From positions 1 to 15,692 of the forward strand of contig DATFRO010000080.1 in NCBI GenBank assembly GCA_035263105.1: a stretch of DNA of 15,692 bases. Reading direction: 5' to 3'. Both the position numbers and the translations under genes were made by a program. Below, in pieces: positions 6,809-15,065 of the stretch; position 1 is the first letter of the stretch; every line of letters starts with the position of its first letter. The DNA comes from DATBVX01 sp035263105 (GTDB taxonomy: Bacteria > Pseudomonadota > Gammaproteobacteria > Steroidobacterales > Steroidobacteraceae). The notes under the pieces are model-generated. The model did no database searches and was not told the origin of the DNA. It saw only the letters and a program-made list of their open reading frames with translations.

Positions 6809-8329
6809 CTAGCTCCCGAGCTTCGAGATCGTGAGCTGCTGCACCAGGTGCTCAACCGTGCCGTGCATGCTGTCGAGGAGCGGCGCCGGCCACACGCCGA
6901 GCAGCAGCACACCGACCGCCAGCACGCCGAGCACGATGAACTCGCGCGAGTTCAGGTCCTGGAGCGAGGCTACGCCGTCATTGGCGATCGGCCCGAAGAT
7001 CACGCGCTTCACCAGCCACAACGTGTAAGAGGCGCCGAGCACCAGGGTCGTACCTGCGAGCACCGCGTACCAGATGTTCGCCTTGAAGCTCGCGATGATC
7101 ACCAGGAACTCGCCCACGAACCCGGAGGTCGCGGGAAGTCCGGAGTTCGCCAATGCGAACAGCACCATGAAAGCTGCGAACTTCGGCATCGTGTTGATCA
7201 CGCCGCCGTAGGCGCTGATCTCGCGGCTGTGCAGCCGGTCGTACATCACGCCGACGCACAGGAACAGCGCGCCTGAGATCAGACCGTGCGAGATCATCTG
7301 CACCATCGCGCCGTCGATGCCCATGGCCGCGCCCTTGAGCGCGCCGGTATTGGCGTAGATGTCGAAAGCGATGAAGGCGCCGAGCGTGACGAACCCCATG
7401 TGCGCGATCGAGGAATAGGCGATCAGCTTCTTCATGTCCTGCTGCACCAGGGCCACGAAGCCGATGTAGACCACGGCGACGAGCGAGAGCGTGATGATGA
7501 GCCAGTCGAGCTCGCGGCTCGCATCCGGCGTGATCGGCAGGCTGAAGCGCAGGAAGCCGTAGCCGCCCATCTTCAACATGATCGCGGCCAGGATCACCGA
7601 GCCCCCGGTCGGCGCTTCGACGTGCGCGTCCGGCAGCCACGTGTGCACCGGCACCATCGGCACCTTCACCGCGAAGGCGAGCAGGAACGCGAAAAAGATC
7701 AGCACCTGCGCCTGCATGCCGAGCGGCAGCGCCTGGAACGATGCGATCTCGTAGTTCCCCGCCTGCAGGTACATATAAATGAGTGCCACCAGCATGCAGA
7801 CGGAGCCGAGGAACGTGTACAGGAAGAACTTGATGGTCGCGTAAACGCGCCGCGGGCCACCCCACACGCCGATGATGATGAACATCGGGATCAGCATCGC
7901 TTCCCAGAACACGTAGAAGAGCAGCGCATCGGCGGCCGAGAACACGCCGTTCATCAGCCCTTCCATGATCAGGAACGAGGCGAAGTACTGCGACACGCGC
8001 TTCTCGATCACCGTCCAGCCGGCGATCACAACCAGCACCGTCATCAGAGTGGTGAGGAGGATCAGCGGCATCGCGATGCCGTCGACGCCGAGGTAGTAGT
8101 CCGAGTGGAACGAGCTGATCCACGGCGTGCGCTCGACGAACTGCAGCGCCGCGGAGGAGCCGTCAAAGCGCGTGAAAAGCGGGATGCTCGCGCCGAATGT
8201 GAGGAGTGATGCGGCAAGCGAGATCCAGCGACCGGCGGCCGCACGGCTCTCGCCGAGCAACAGCACGAGGAGGCCCGCGCCAATCGGCAGCCAGATCAGA
8301 AGGCTCAGCAGCCCCACCCCGTTCTGCAT
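6809..8329 (-). CDS. nuoM: NADH-quinone oxidoreductase subunit M
   Basis: The 506-residue middle antiporter-like subunit of the complex I membrane arm, located between NuoL and NuoN. Visible proton-channel residues are Glu143 in FYVFWEAMLIPMFIIIG, Lys222 in FAVKVPMVPVHTWLPDAHVEAPT and Lys253 in AAIMLKMGGYGFLRF. The family block LIAYSSIAHMGFVTLG follows. These correspond to E. coli E144, K234 and K265. The ATG is preceded by a good AAGGAG on the minus strand, and nuoL ends 11 bases upstream. The length is typical and nothing is missing. Confidence 0.98.
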   Translation of the reverse strand: MQNGVGLLSLLIWLPIGAGLLVLLLGESRAAAGRWISLAASLLTFGASIPLFTRFDGSSAALQFVERTPWISSFHSDYYLGVDGIAMPLILLTTLMTVLVVIAGWTVIEKRVSQYFASFLIMEGLMNGVFSAADALLFYVFWEAMLIPMFIIIGVWGGPRRVYATIKFFLYTFLGSVCMLVALIYMYLQAGNYEIASFQALPLGMQAQVLIFFAFLLAFAVKVPMVPVHTWLPDAHVEAPTGGSVILAAIMLKMGGYGFLRFSLPITPDASRELDWLIITLSLVAVVYIGFVALVQQDMKKLIAYSSIAHMGFVTLGAFIAFDIYANTGALKGAAMGIDGAMVQMISHGLISGALFLCVGVMYDRLHSREISAYGGVINTMPKFAAFMVLFALANSGLPATSGFVGEFLVIIASFKANIWYAVLAGTTLVLGASYTLWLVKRVIFGPIANDGVASLQDLNSREFIVLGVLAVGVLLLGVWPAPLLDSMHGTVEHLVQQLTISKLGS

Positions 8330-8340
8330 GGTTCTCCTTG

Positions 8341-10416
8341 TTATCGGGTCAGCAGCCAGGCCAGCAGCGCTGACAGGCCGATGATCATTGCGAACGCGTA
8401 GTGATACAGGTATCCCGACTGCACGTGACGCACGACCGTGGCGATGAGGCCGATGCCGCGCGCCGAACCGTTCACCACCACACCGTCGATCAGGATCTCA
8501 TCGCCACCCTTCCAGAAGAGGCGCCCGATGCCACGCGCGAGCGGCGCGATCACGTTCTCGTTGAACCAGTCGAAGTAGTACTTGTTGGTGAGCAGCGTGT
8601 AGAGCGCGCGCAGGCGGCGCTCCGCCGCATCGGCCCACGACGGGTTCCTGAGGAAGAACAGGTACGCAGTGACGAAGCCCGCGACCGCGAGCCAGAACGG
8701 CCCGGGCGCGAATGCGTGCAAGGCGAAGCTGACAGGCCCGTGGAACTCGCGCGCGATTTCGCCCACGACGTTGTTGTGCTCGAGGACGAAGATCGAGCTG
8801 CCGAAATAGTTGCCGAACACCACTGGCGCGACCGTGTAAAAACCGATGATCACGGACGGGATCGCCAGCAGGATGAGCGGCACGGTCACGACCCACGGGC
8901 TCTCATGCGGCTTGTGATCGTGAGCGCCGTGCGAGTGATCGTGCGCGTGGTCAGCGTGATCATGACCGTGGCCCGGCGCATCGTGCGCAGCATGTTCGTG
9001 GCCGTGCCCGCCGCCAACGACGTCCGCCCCGTGGCCCTCCCCCGCGTGCGCAAAGCGCTCCGGGCCATGGAAGGTCATGAAGATCTGCCGGAAGGTGTAG
9101 AGCGCGGTGACGAACACACCGAGCAGCACGCACCAGTACGCGTAGTTCGCGCCCCAGCGATGCGATTCGTGCACCGCCTCGATGATGGCGTCCTTGGAAT
9201 AGAAGCCGGAGAAGAAAGGAGTGCCCACGAGCGCGAGCGCGCCGATCCACGAAGTGATGGCGGTGATCTTCATGTACTTGAAGAGCCCGCCCATCTTGCG
9301 CATGTCCTGCTCGTGGTGGAGCGCGATGATCACCGAGCCTGCGGCGAGGAACAGCAGCGCCTTGAAGAACGCATGCGTCATCAGGTGGAAGATGCCGGCG
9401 CTGTACGCCGAGGCTCCGAGCGCTACCGTCATGTAGCCGAGCTGTGAGAGCGTCGAATAGGCGATGACGCGCTTGATGTCGTTGCTCACGATGCCGAGCA
9501 GCCCCATGAAGAACGCCGTCGTCGCACCGATCACCAGCACGAAACTCAATGCCGTCTCCGAGTATTCGAAGAGCGGCGACATGCGCGCCACCATGAAGAT
9601 GCCCGCCGTCACCATGGTTGCGGCGTGGATCAGCGCCGAGATCGGCGTCGGACCTTCCATCGAATCGGGCAGCCAGACGTGCAGTGGCATCTGCGCCGAC
9701 TTGCCCATGGCGCCGATGAAGAGGCAGATGCAGATCAGTGTCATCGCCGACCAGGTGTGGCCCTGCGCCACCGTGATGGTCTCGGTGGCGAGCTGCGGCG
9801 CCTGGCCGAACACCGTCTGGTAGTCGAGCGAGTTGGTGAAAAAGACGACGGCCGCGATGCCGATGATGAAGCCGAAATCGCCGATGCGGTTGACGATGAA
9901 CGCCTTGAGGTTCGCGAAGATCGCGCTCGGGCGCGTGTACCAGAAGCCGATCAGCAGGTACGAGACGACGCCGACCGCCTCCCAGCCGAAGAACAGCTGC
10001 AGGAAGTTGTTCGACATCACCAGCATCAGCATCGAAAACGTGAACAGCGAGATGTAGCTGAAGAAGCGCTGGTAACCGTCGTCGTCCGCCATGTAGCCGA
10101 CGGTGTAGACGTGCACGCAGAACGACACGAACGTCACGACCACCATCATCAGCGCCGTGAGGCGGTCGATGAGGAAGCCGACTTCGGCCGTGATGCCGTC
10201 GCTCACCAGCCAGGTGTAAACCGGCGCGTTGTAGGTCGGCAGCCCGTCGAACAGGATCTGCTTGAGGACGATCACCGACAGAATGAAGGAGACACCCACC
10301 GCCCCGATCGTCACGCTATGCGCGCCGACGCGTCCGATCACGCGGCCGAACAGCCCCGCGATGATGGCGGCGGCGAGCGGCAGCAGGACGATGGCGAGCA
10401 GGACGTTCGGGTTCAT
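8341..10416 (-). CDS. nuoL: NADH-quinone oxidoreductase subunit L, with His-rich loop
   Basis: The 691-residue distal antiporter-like subunit, which carries the long lateral helix along the membrane arm. The pump residues are intact: Glu146 in FFGWEAVGVVSYLLIG, Lys239 in GKSAQMPLHVWLPDSMEGPTP, His264 in SALIHAATMVTAG, and Lys408 in FFSGFYSKDAI. It is longer than E. coli NuoL (613 aa). Much of the extra length is a histidine- and aspartate-rich loop at residues 457-504 (9048 down to 8905) with 16 His in 48 residues, just before the conserved HESPWVVTVPLILLAIPS helix. His-rich loops at this place are known in some proteobacterial NuoL proteins; metal binding is only a guess. The ATG is six bases after the nuoK stop. 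Confidence 0.98.
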   Translation of the reverse strand: MNPNVLLAIVLLPLAAAIIAGLFGRVIGRVGAHSVTIGAVGVSFILSVIVLKQILFDGLPTYNAPVYTWLVSDGITAEVGFLIDRLTALMMVVVTFVSFCVHVYTVGYMADDDGYQRFFSYISLFTFSMLMLVMSNNFLQLFFGWEAVGVVSYLLIGFWYTRPSAIFANLKAFIVNRIGDFGFIIGIAAVVFFTNSLDYQTVFGQAPQLATETITVAQGHTWSAMTLICICLFIGAMGKSAQMPLHVWLPDSMEGPTPISALIHAATMVTAGIFMVARMSPLFEYSETALSFVLVIGATTAFFMGLLGIVSNDIKRVIAYSTLSQLGYMTVALGASAYSAGIFHLMTHAFFKALLFLAAGSVIIALHHEQDMRKMGGLFKYMKITAITSWIGALALVGTPFFSGFYSKDAIIEAVHESHRWGANYAYWCVLLGVFVTALYTFRQIFMTFHGPERFAHAGEGHGADVVGGGHGHEHAAHDAPGHGHDHADHAHDHSHGAHDHKPHESPWVVTVPLILLAIPSVIIGFYTVAPVVFGNYFGSSIFVLEHNNVVGEIAREFHGPVSFALHAFAPGPFWLAVAGFVTAYLFFLRNPSWADAAERRLRALYTLLTNKYYFDWFNENVIAPLARGIGRLFWKGGDEILIDGVVVNGSARGIGLIATVVRHVQSGYLYHYAFAMIIGLSALLAWLLTR

Positions 10417-10422
10417 GCGCGG

Positions 10423-10728
10423 CTAGCCCTGCATCGTGTTCAGTTCTTCGACGTTGATGCTGCGCCGCTCGCGGAACAGCACCACGAGAATCGCGAGGCC
10501 GATCGCCGATTCGGCGGCCGCGACCGTGAGAATGAAGAACACGAACACCTGGCCGTCGATGTTGCCGAGAAAGCGCGAGAAGGCGATGAAGTTGAAGTTG
10601 ACCGACAGCAGCATCAGCTCGATGCACATCAGGAGCAGGATGACGTTCTTGCGGTTGAGGAAGATGCCGGCAACGCTCAGCGCGAACAGGATCGCCGACA
10701 GTGTCAGGACATGCGCGAGCGTGATCAC
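10423..10728 (-). CDS. nuoK: NADH-quinone oxidoreductase subunit K
   Basis: A 101-residue, three-helix membrane subunit. The two conserved membrane glutamates needed for coupling are present: Glu37 in LLLMCIELMLLSVN and Glu73 in LTVAAAESAIGLAI (E36 and E72 in E. coli). It works next to NuoJ, NuoA and NuoH, linking quinone chemistry to the antiporter subunits. Translation starts at a GTG (10726-10728) that overlaps the nuoJ TGA as GTGA, a four-base overlap typical of translational coupling. The family start MITLAHVLTLSAIL supports this start codon. Confidence 0.97.
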   Translation of the reverse strand: MITLAHVLTLSAILFALSVAGIFLNRKNVILLLMCIELMLLSVNFNFIAFSRFLGNIDGQVFVFFILTVAAAESAIGLAILVVLFRERRSINVEELNTMQG

Positions 10729-11327
10729 GGCGCCTTCTCCGATTCGACCTTGACGATGCGCACGCGGTCTTCACGCCGTGCGGCGACCTGGCGTGCGATG
10801 TTCTGCACCTTCTGCCCGGTACGACGCCGCATGGTGAGTGCGATGGCGGCGACGATCGCCACCAGCAGGATCACGGCTGCGATCTCGAACGGATAGACGT
10901 ACTTCGTATAAAGGAGTGCGCCGAGCGCCTTGGTGTTGCTGTAGTCGACCGGGAGCGGCGGGCTGCCCGCGATCGCCTGCTGCCCGAGCTTCTTCACCCA
11001 GATGACATTGATGATCTCCGCGATCATCACGATCGCGACTATCGCGCCCAAGGGTGCGTACCGGGTGAAGCCCTGGCGCAGTTCCTCGAGATTGACATCG
11101 AGCATCATCACGACGAAGAGGAACAGCACCATCACCGCGCCGACATAGACGAGCACCAGCACGATCGCCAGGAACTCGGCTTCGAGCAGCAGCCAGATCG
11201 CGGCGCTGGTAAAAAACGCGAGCACCAGGAAGAGCGCCGAATGCACCGGGTTGCGCGAGAAAATCACGCCGAGGCCCGCGGCCACGAGCACCGTGGCGAA
11301 GGCATAGAAGAGGATTTCTACGAACAC
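10725..11327 (-). CDS. nuoJ: NADH-quinone oxidoreductase subunit J
   Basis: A 200-residue, five-helix membrane subunit of complex I. The N-terminal half carries the highly conserved block ending in LEAEFLAIVLVLVYVGAVMV and LFLFVVMMLDV, the helix whose pi-bulge shifts during turnover. The C-terminus is a basic, charged cytoplasmic tail (TMRRRTGQKV onward). The start is a GTG at 11325-11327 reading MFVEILFYAF, the expected family start, 28 bases after the nuoI stop with GGGAAG-like purines upstream. Its stop overlaps the nuoK start. Confidence 0.96.
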   Translation of the reverse strand: MFVEILFYAFATVLVAAGLGVIFSRNPVHSALFLVLAFFTSAAIWLLLEAEFLAIVLVLVYVGAVMVLFLFVVMMLDVNLEELRQGFTRYAPLGAIVAIVMIAEIINVIWVKKLGQQAIAGSPPLPVDYSNTKALGALLYTKYVYPFEIAAVILLVAIVAAIALTMRRRTGQKVQNIARQVAARREDRVRIVKVESEKAP

Positions 11328-11355
11328 GGCATGCCCCAGGCTTCTTCCCGGCTCC

Positions 11356-11844
11356 TCATCGGTACTTGGCGTCCGCGGCCTTGTCGGCGGCGATCATGGC
11401 TTCGTAGCGGTCGCCGACCGCGAGCAGCTTGTCCTTGGTCATGATGTTCTCGCCGCGATTCTCCATGTGGTACTCGTGGATGCGCGTCTCGACGATCGCA
11501 TCCACCGGGCAGGCTTCCTCGCAGAAGCCGCAATAGATGCACTTGAAGAGATCGATGTCGTAGCGCGTCGTGCGGCGCGTGCCATCCGGCCCCACGTCCG
11601 ACTCGATCGTGATCGCGAGCGCCGGGCACACCGCTTCGCACAACTTGCAGGCGATGCAGCGCTCCTGGCCGTTCGGATAACGGCGCAACGCGTGCAGGCC
11701 GCGGAAGCGCACCGATTGCGGCGTCTTCTCCTCCGGGTACTGCACCGTGATCTTCTTGCGGAAGAAATGTTTCAGCGTGACGCCGAGGCCCTGGAGCATT
11801 TCCCAGAGCGTCAGCGTCTTGAGCCAATTGCGAATGGTTGCCAT
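11356..11844 (-). CDS. nuoI: NADH-quinone oxidoreductase subunit I, 2[4Fe-4S] ferredoxin-like
   Basis: A 162-residue Fe-S subunit at the junction of the peripheral and membrane arms. It carries clusters N6a and N6b, which pass electrons from NuoG towards NuoB/N2. Both cluster motifs are complete: Cys63, 66, 69 and 73 in CIACKLCEAVCP, and Cys102, 105, 108 and 112 in CIYCGFCEEACP. The N-terminal amphipathic helix (NWLKTLTLWEMLQGLGVTLK) fits membrane attachment. The HEYHMENR block near 123-130 is a normal family feature. It starts three bases after the nuoH stop, and its length is typical. Confidence 0.98.
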   Translation of the reverse strand: MATIRNWLKTLTLWEMLQGLGVTLKHFFRKKITVQYPEEKTPQSVRFRGLHALRRYPNGQERCIACKLCEAVCPALAITIESDVGPDGTRRTTRYDIDLFKCIYCGFCEEACPVDAIVETRIHEYHMENRGENIMTKDKLLAVGDRYEAMIAADKAADAKYR

Positions 11845-11847
11845 GTC

Positions 11848-12903
11848 TTACTTCGCCCAGGGGCCGACGCCCACGTACGCCAGCACGCCTTCCACCGCGA
11901 TCCACACCAGCGTCACCGGGATCAGGACTTTCCAGCCGAGGCGCATGATCTGGTCGTAGCGATAGCGCGGGAACGTGGCGCGCAACCACAGGTACACGAA
12001 GATGAAGAAGGCGATCTTGACGGCGAGCCAGAAGAAGCTCGGCTGCGCCAGCCAGGTGCGTGCCGGCAGGTAACCATCGAACGGCGACAGCCAGCCGCCG
12101 AAGAAGAACACCCCGGTCAGCGTCGAGATGAGGAACATGTTCGCGTACTCGGGAAGCACGAAGAGCGTGGCGAACGCCGTGCCCGAATACTCGACATGGA
12201 ACCCGGCAACGATCTCGGACTCGCCTTCGGCTACGTCGAACGGCGCGCGATTGGTCTCCGCGACACCCGAAATGAAATAGACCAGGAACAGCGGGAACAG
12301 CCAGAACCAGTTCCACGCGAGGAACCCGCCCTGCTGGGCACGAATGATGGTGGCGAGGTTGAGACTCCCGGCGGCCATCAACACGCCGACGAGCGCGAAC
12401 CCCATCGCGATCTCGTACGCGACCATCTGTGCGGCGGAGCGCATGGCGCCGAGGAAGGCGTACTTCGAGTTGGTCGCCCAGCCGGCAATCATGATGCCGT
12501 ACACGCTGGTCGAGGTGAGCGCCAGGATATAAAGGAGTCCCGCGTCGATGTTCGAGAACATGAACTGGGGCGAGAACGGGATGACGGCCCAGGCGCCGAT
12601 GGCCGCCGCGATCGAGATCAGGGGCGCGATCAGGAACAGAAAGCGCGCGGCGTTCGCCGGCAGGATGATCTCCTTGAGGATCAGCTTGATCACGTCCGCA
12701 AACGGTTGCAGGAGGCCGAGTGGGCCGACGCGATTCGGGCCGATGCGCACCTGCATGTAGCCGATCACCTTGCGCTCGACGTAGGTGAGCATCGCCACGC
12801 ACAGGACGAGCGCGATCACCACCATGATCGCAAGCACCGAGGTGACGATCACTTCGCGCGTGATCTCGGGAAGCGAGTACCAGGTGTTGACGAGCGTTTC
12901 CAC
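11848..12903 (-). CDS. nuoH: NADH-quinone oxidoreductase subunit H
   Basis: The 351-residue, eight-helix subunit that forms much of the quinone-binding chamber and the first part of the proton path. Conserved elements are YVERKVIGYMQVRIGPNRVG (41-60), the PFADVIKLILKE helix after it, and the acidic-funnel loop FDVAEGESEIVAGFHVEYSG. WLRATFPRYRYDQIMRLGWK near the C-terminus is also typical. Translation begins at GTG 12901-12903 (METLVNTWYSLPE), five bases after the nuoG stop. The length is normal. Confidence 0.98.
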   Translation of the reverse strand: METLVNTWYSLPEITREVIVTSVLAIMVVIALVLCVAMLTYVERKVIGYMQVRIGPNRVGPLGLLQPFADVIKLILKEIILPANAARFLFLIAPLISIAAAIGAWAVIPFSPQFMFSNIDAGLLYILALTSTSVYGIMIAGWATNSKYAFLGAMRSAAQMVAYEIAMGFALVGVLMAAGSLNLATIIRAQQGGFLAWNWFWLFPLFLVYFISGVAETNRAPFDVAEGESEIVAGFHVEYSGTAFATLFVLPEYANMFLISTLTGVFFFGGWLSPFDGYLPARTWLAQPSFFWLAVKIAFFIFVYLWLRATFPRYRYDQIMRLGWKVLIPVTLVWIAVEGVLAYVGVGPWAK

Positions 12904-12908
12904 GGCGC

Positions 12909-15065
12909 TCAGCTCGCCTTGCCGGCGTTGGCCTGCAGTGCTTCGCGGGTGCGCTGCAGAGCGGGCGCGCGACGTACGATCGCGTCGATGGAATACATCG
13001 GCACGTCCGGCACCGGACCCGTCGGGCGCGAACCGTTGAGCTTGCGATTCGCCTGCAATCTCTCATCCGCACGCGCATCGCGGCTCAGCCTCTTGACCTC
13101 ATCGCGCACGGCTTCCGAGGTGTTGTAGTCGAAGCCCGGAAGATTCAGCAGATTTCCGAGCACGCGCAGGACCTTCCAGCCCGGCCGGCATTCGCCGACG
13201 GGCTTCGCGGCGCCCGCGAAGCTCTGCCAGCGTCCCTCGAGACTCACGTAGGTTCCCGAGGTCTCGGCGAAGGTTCCGATCGGCAGCAGGATTGTCGCGT
13301 TGCGTGCCACGGCCTCACTCATGTAGGGCGTCAGCGCGATCACGCAATCGGCGCCGCGCAAGGTCTGCGCTGCGAAGCTGACGCTGAGATCGTGGTCGAC
13401 GTCGATGCCGCCGACCAGCACGTACGCCTTGAGAGTCGACTCCAGCATCTGGCGCGTGTTGAGCCCGGGCTCCGACAACACGGCGCCACCCACACCTCGA
13501 TGTGGCAGCGCCCCCGCGAGGTGTGCGCCCGCTGCGTTCGCGCCTTCCGCCAGGTAGCCGAGCCTCGCGCCGCTCAGCTCCGAGAGCGCGGCAGCAAGTT
13601 GACGCAGATCCGCGAACGCCGGGTGACGCAGTGCGAGCGCGCCGAGCCAGATCACGCGTCGCTCGCCGGCCAGCAACGCCTCGGCAATGGCGCGATGCTC
13701 TTCGGTGACCTTCGCAGCGGAGACGATTGCCTCGACATTCGCCGAAACGCTCTTGCCGGCTTTCGCGGCAGCTGCGGCGACCACCGCCGCGAGCGCATCG
13801 ACCATCTGCGCACCTTCCGCCACGGCGTAACCCGCCACGGGGAACAGGTATTCGTAGCGGCGCGGATTCACGAAAGCGACGCGCGCCCCGCCCTTCACAG
13901 CCGCCTTGCGAATGCGGTGTGCCAGGAGCGGGACCTCGCGGCGCAGGTTGCTGCCGATGATGAGCGCGCTCTGCAACTGCTCGATGTCGGCGATCGCGAC
14001 GCCGAGCGCTGGAAGTGCGGGATCCGCCTCCGTGTCGCGAAAGTCCTGCTGGCGCAGGCGATGATCGATGTTTCCGCACTCGATGCCGCGCATCAGCTTC
14101 TGCAGCAGGTACAGCTCCTCGATCGTGCAGGAGGGTGAGGCGAGCACACCGATCGCATCGGGCCCGTGCCGTGTGCTGATGTCGCGCAGCGCTACGGCCG
14201 CCTGCTCGAGCGCGCTTTCCCAGTCGAGCGCTTGCCAGGTGTCACCGCGACGGATCATCGGCGTCTGCAACCGATCCTCCGCGTAGATGCCCTCGTAGCT
14301 GAAACGATCGCGATCGGAGATCCAGGTCTCGTTGATCGCCTCGTTGTGGCGCGGCACGATCCGCATCAACCGGCCGCGCAGCGAGTGCCCGAACAGGTTG
14401 CTCCCCATGCCGTCATGCGGCGACACCAGCGCGTGCTGCGTCATTTCCCAGGCACGCGCGCGATAGCGGAACGGCTTGCTGTTGAGCGCACCCACCGGGC
14501 AGAGGTCGATGATGTTCCCTGAGAGCTCGTGATCGACGCTGCGCTCGATGAAGGTGCCGATCTCCATCCACTCACCACGCCCGGTGGTGCCGAGCTCCTG
14601 GATGCCCGCGATTTCCTGCCCAAAGCGCACGCAGCGTGTGCACTGGATGCAGCGGGTCATGTCGGTGGAAACGAGCGGCCCCAGGTTCTTGTCCTTGACC
14701 ACGCGCTTGCGCTCGTTGAAGCGCGAGACATCGCGGCCGAAGCCCATCGCGAGATCCTGCAGCTCGCACTCCCCGCCCTGGTCGCAGATCGGGCAGTCGA
14801 GCGGATGATTGATCAGCAGGAATTCCATCGTCGCCTTCTGCGCGGCGATCGCGCGTGGCGACTTGGTGAAGACCTTCATGCCTTCCATGACCGGCGTGGC
14901 ACAGGCGGGCGCGGGCTTGGGCGCCTTCTCGACCTCGACCAGGCACATGCGACAGTTCGCGGCGACCGTGAGTTTCTCGTGGTAGCAGAAGCGCGGGATG
15001 TAGATGCCGGCCGCGTCCGTGACCTGCATGATCATCGCGCCCTTCTTCGCCTTGAGCGCGACGCC
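12909..15065 (-). CDS. nuoG: NADH-quinone oxidoreductase subunit G, 5' end missing
   Basis: This is 718 residues of the large Fe-S subunit of the peripheral arm. Counting from the first native residue (GVALKAKKG), the [2Fe-2S] ligands are Cys27, 38, 41 and 55, the His-liganded N5 site is His87/Cys91/Cys94/Cys100, and N4 uses Cys139, 142 and 145 with Cys189 in LCPVGAL. The extra N7 cysteines of E. coli NuoG are absent (ALVSPHDGMGSN in their place). The rest is the molybdopterin-oxidoreductase-like domain without metal-binding function. The first roughly ten residues and the start codon are lost. The frame stays open to 15149, but those 28 extra residues are only the antisense of the opposing nuoG copy, with no similarity to NuoG and no believable start. 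The true 5' end and nuoF must lie elsewhere. Confidence 0.93.
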   Translation of the reverse strand, partial: GVALKAKKGAMIMQVTDAAGIYIPRFCYHEKLTVAANCRMCLVEVEKAPKPAPACATPVMEGMKVFTKSPRAIAAQKATMEFLLINHPLDCPICDQGGECELQDLAMGFGRDVSRFNERKRVVKDKNLGPLVSTDMTRCIQCTRCVRFGQEIAGIQELGTTGRGEWMEIGTFIERSVDHELSGNIIDLCPVGALNSKPFRYRARAWEMTQHALVSPHDGMGSNLFGHSLRGRLMRIVPRHNEAINETWISDRDRFSYEGIYAEDRLQTPMIRRGDTWQALDWESALEQAAVALRDISTRHGPDAIGVLASPSCTIEELYLLQKLMRGIECGNIDHRLRQQDFRDTEADPALPALGVAIADIEQLQSALIIGSNLRREVPLLAHRIRKAAVKGGARVAFVNPRRYEYLFPVAGYAVAEGAQMVDALAAVVAAAAAKAGKSVSANVEAIVSAAKVTEEHRAIAEALLAGERRVIWLGALALRHPAFADLRQLAAALSELSGARLGYLAEGANAAGAHLAGALPHRGVGGAVLSEPGLNTRQMLESTLKAYVLVGGIDVDHDLSVSFAAQTLRGADCVIALTPYMSEAVARNATILLPIGTFAETSGTYVSLEGRWQSFAGAAKPVGECRPGWKVLRVLGNLLNLPGFDYNTSEAVRDEVKRLSRDARADERLQANRKLNGSRPTGPVPDVPMYSIDAIVRRAPALQRTREALQANAGKAS

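Noticed and set aside
11467..13128. Very long plus-strand open frame (553 codons) opposite nuoI/nuoH, and similar ones at 9625-10896, 8401-9447 and 7286-8209
   Set aside because: They are antisense to strongly conserved nuo genes, rich in Arg/His/Asp/Glu as expected for shadow frames in GC-rich DNA, and resemble no protein family.
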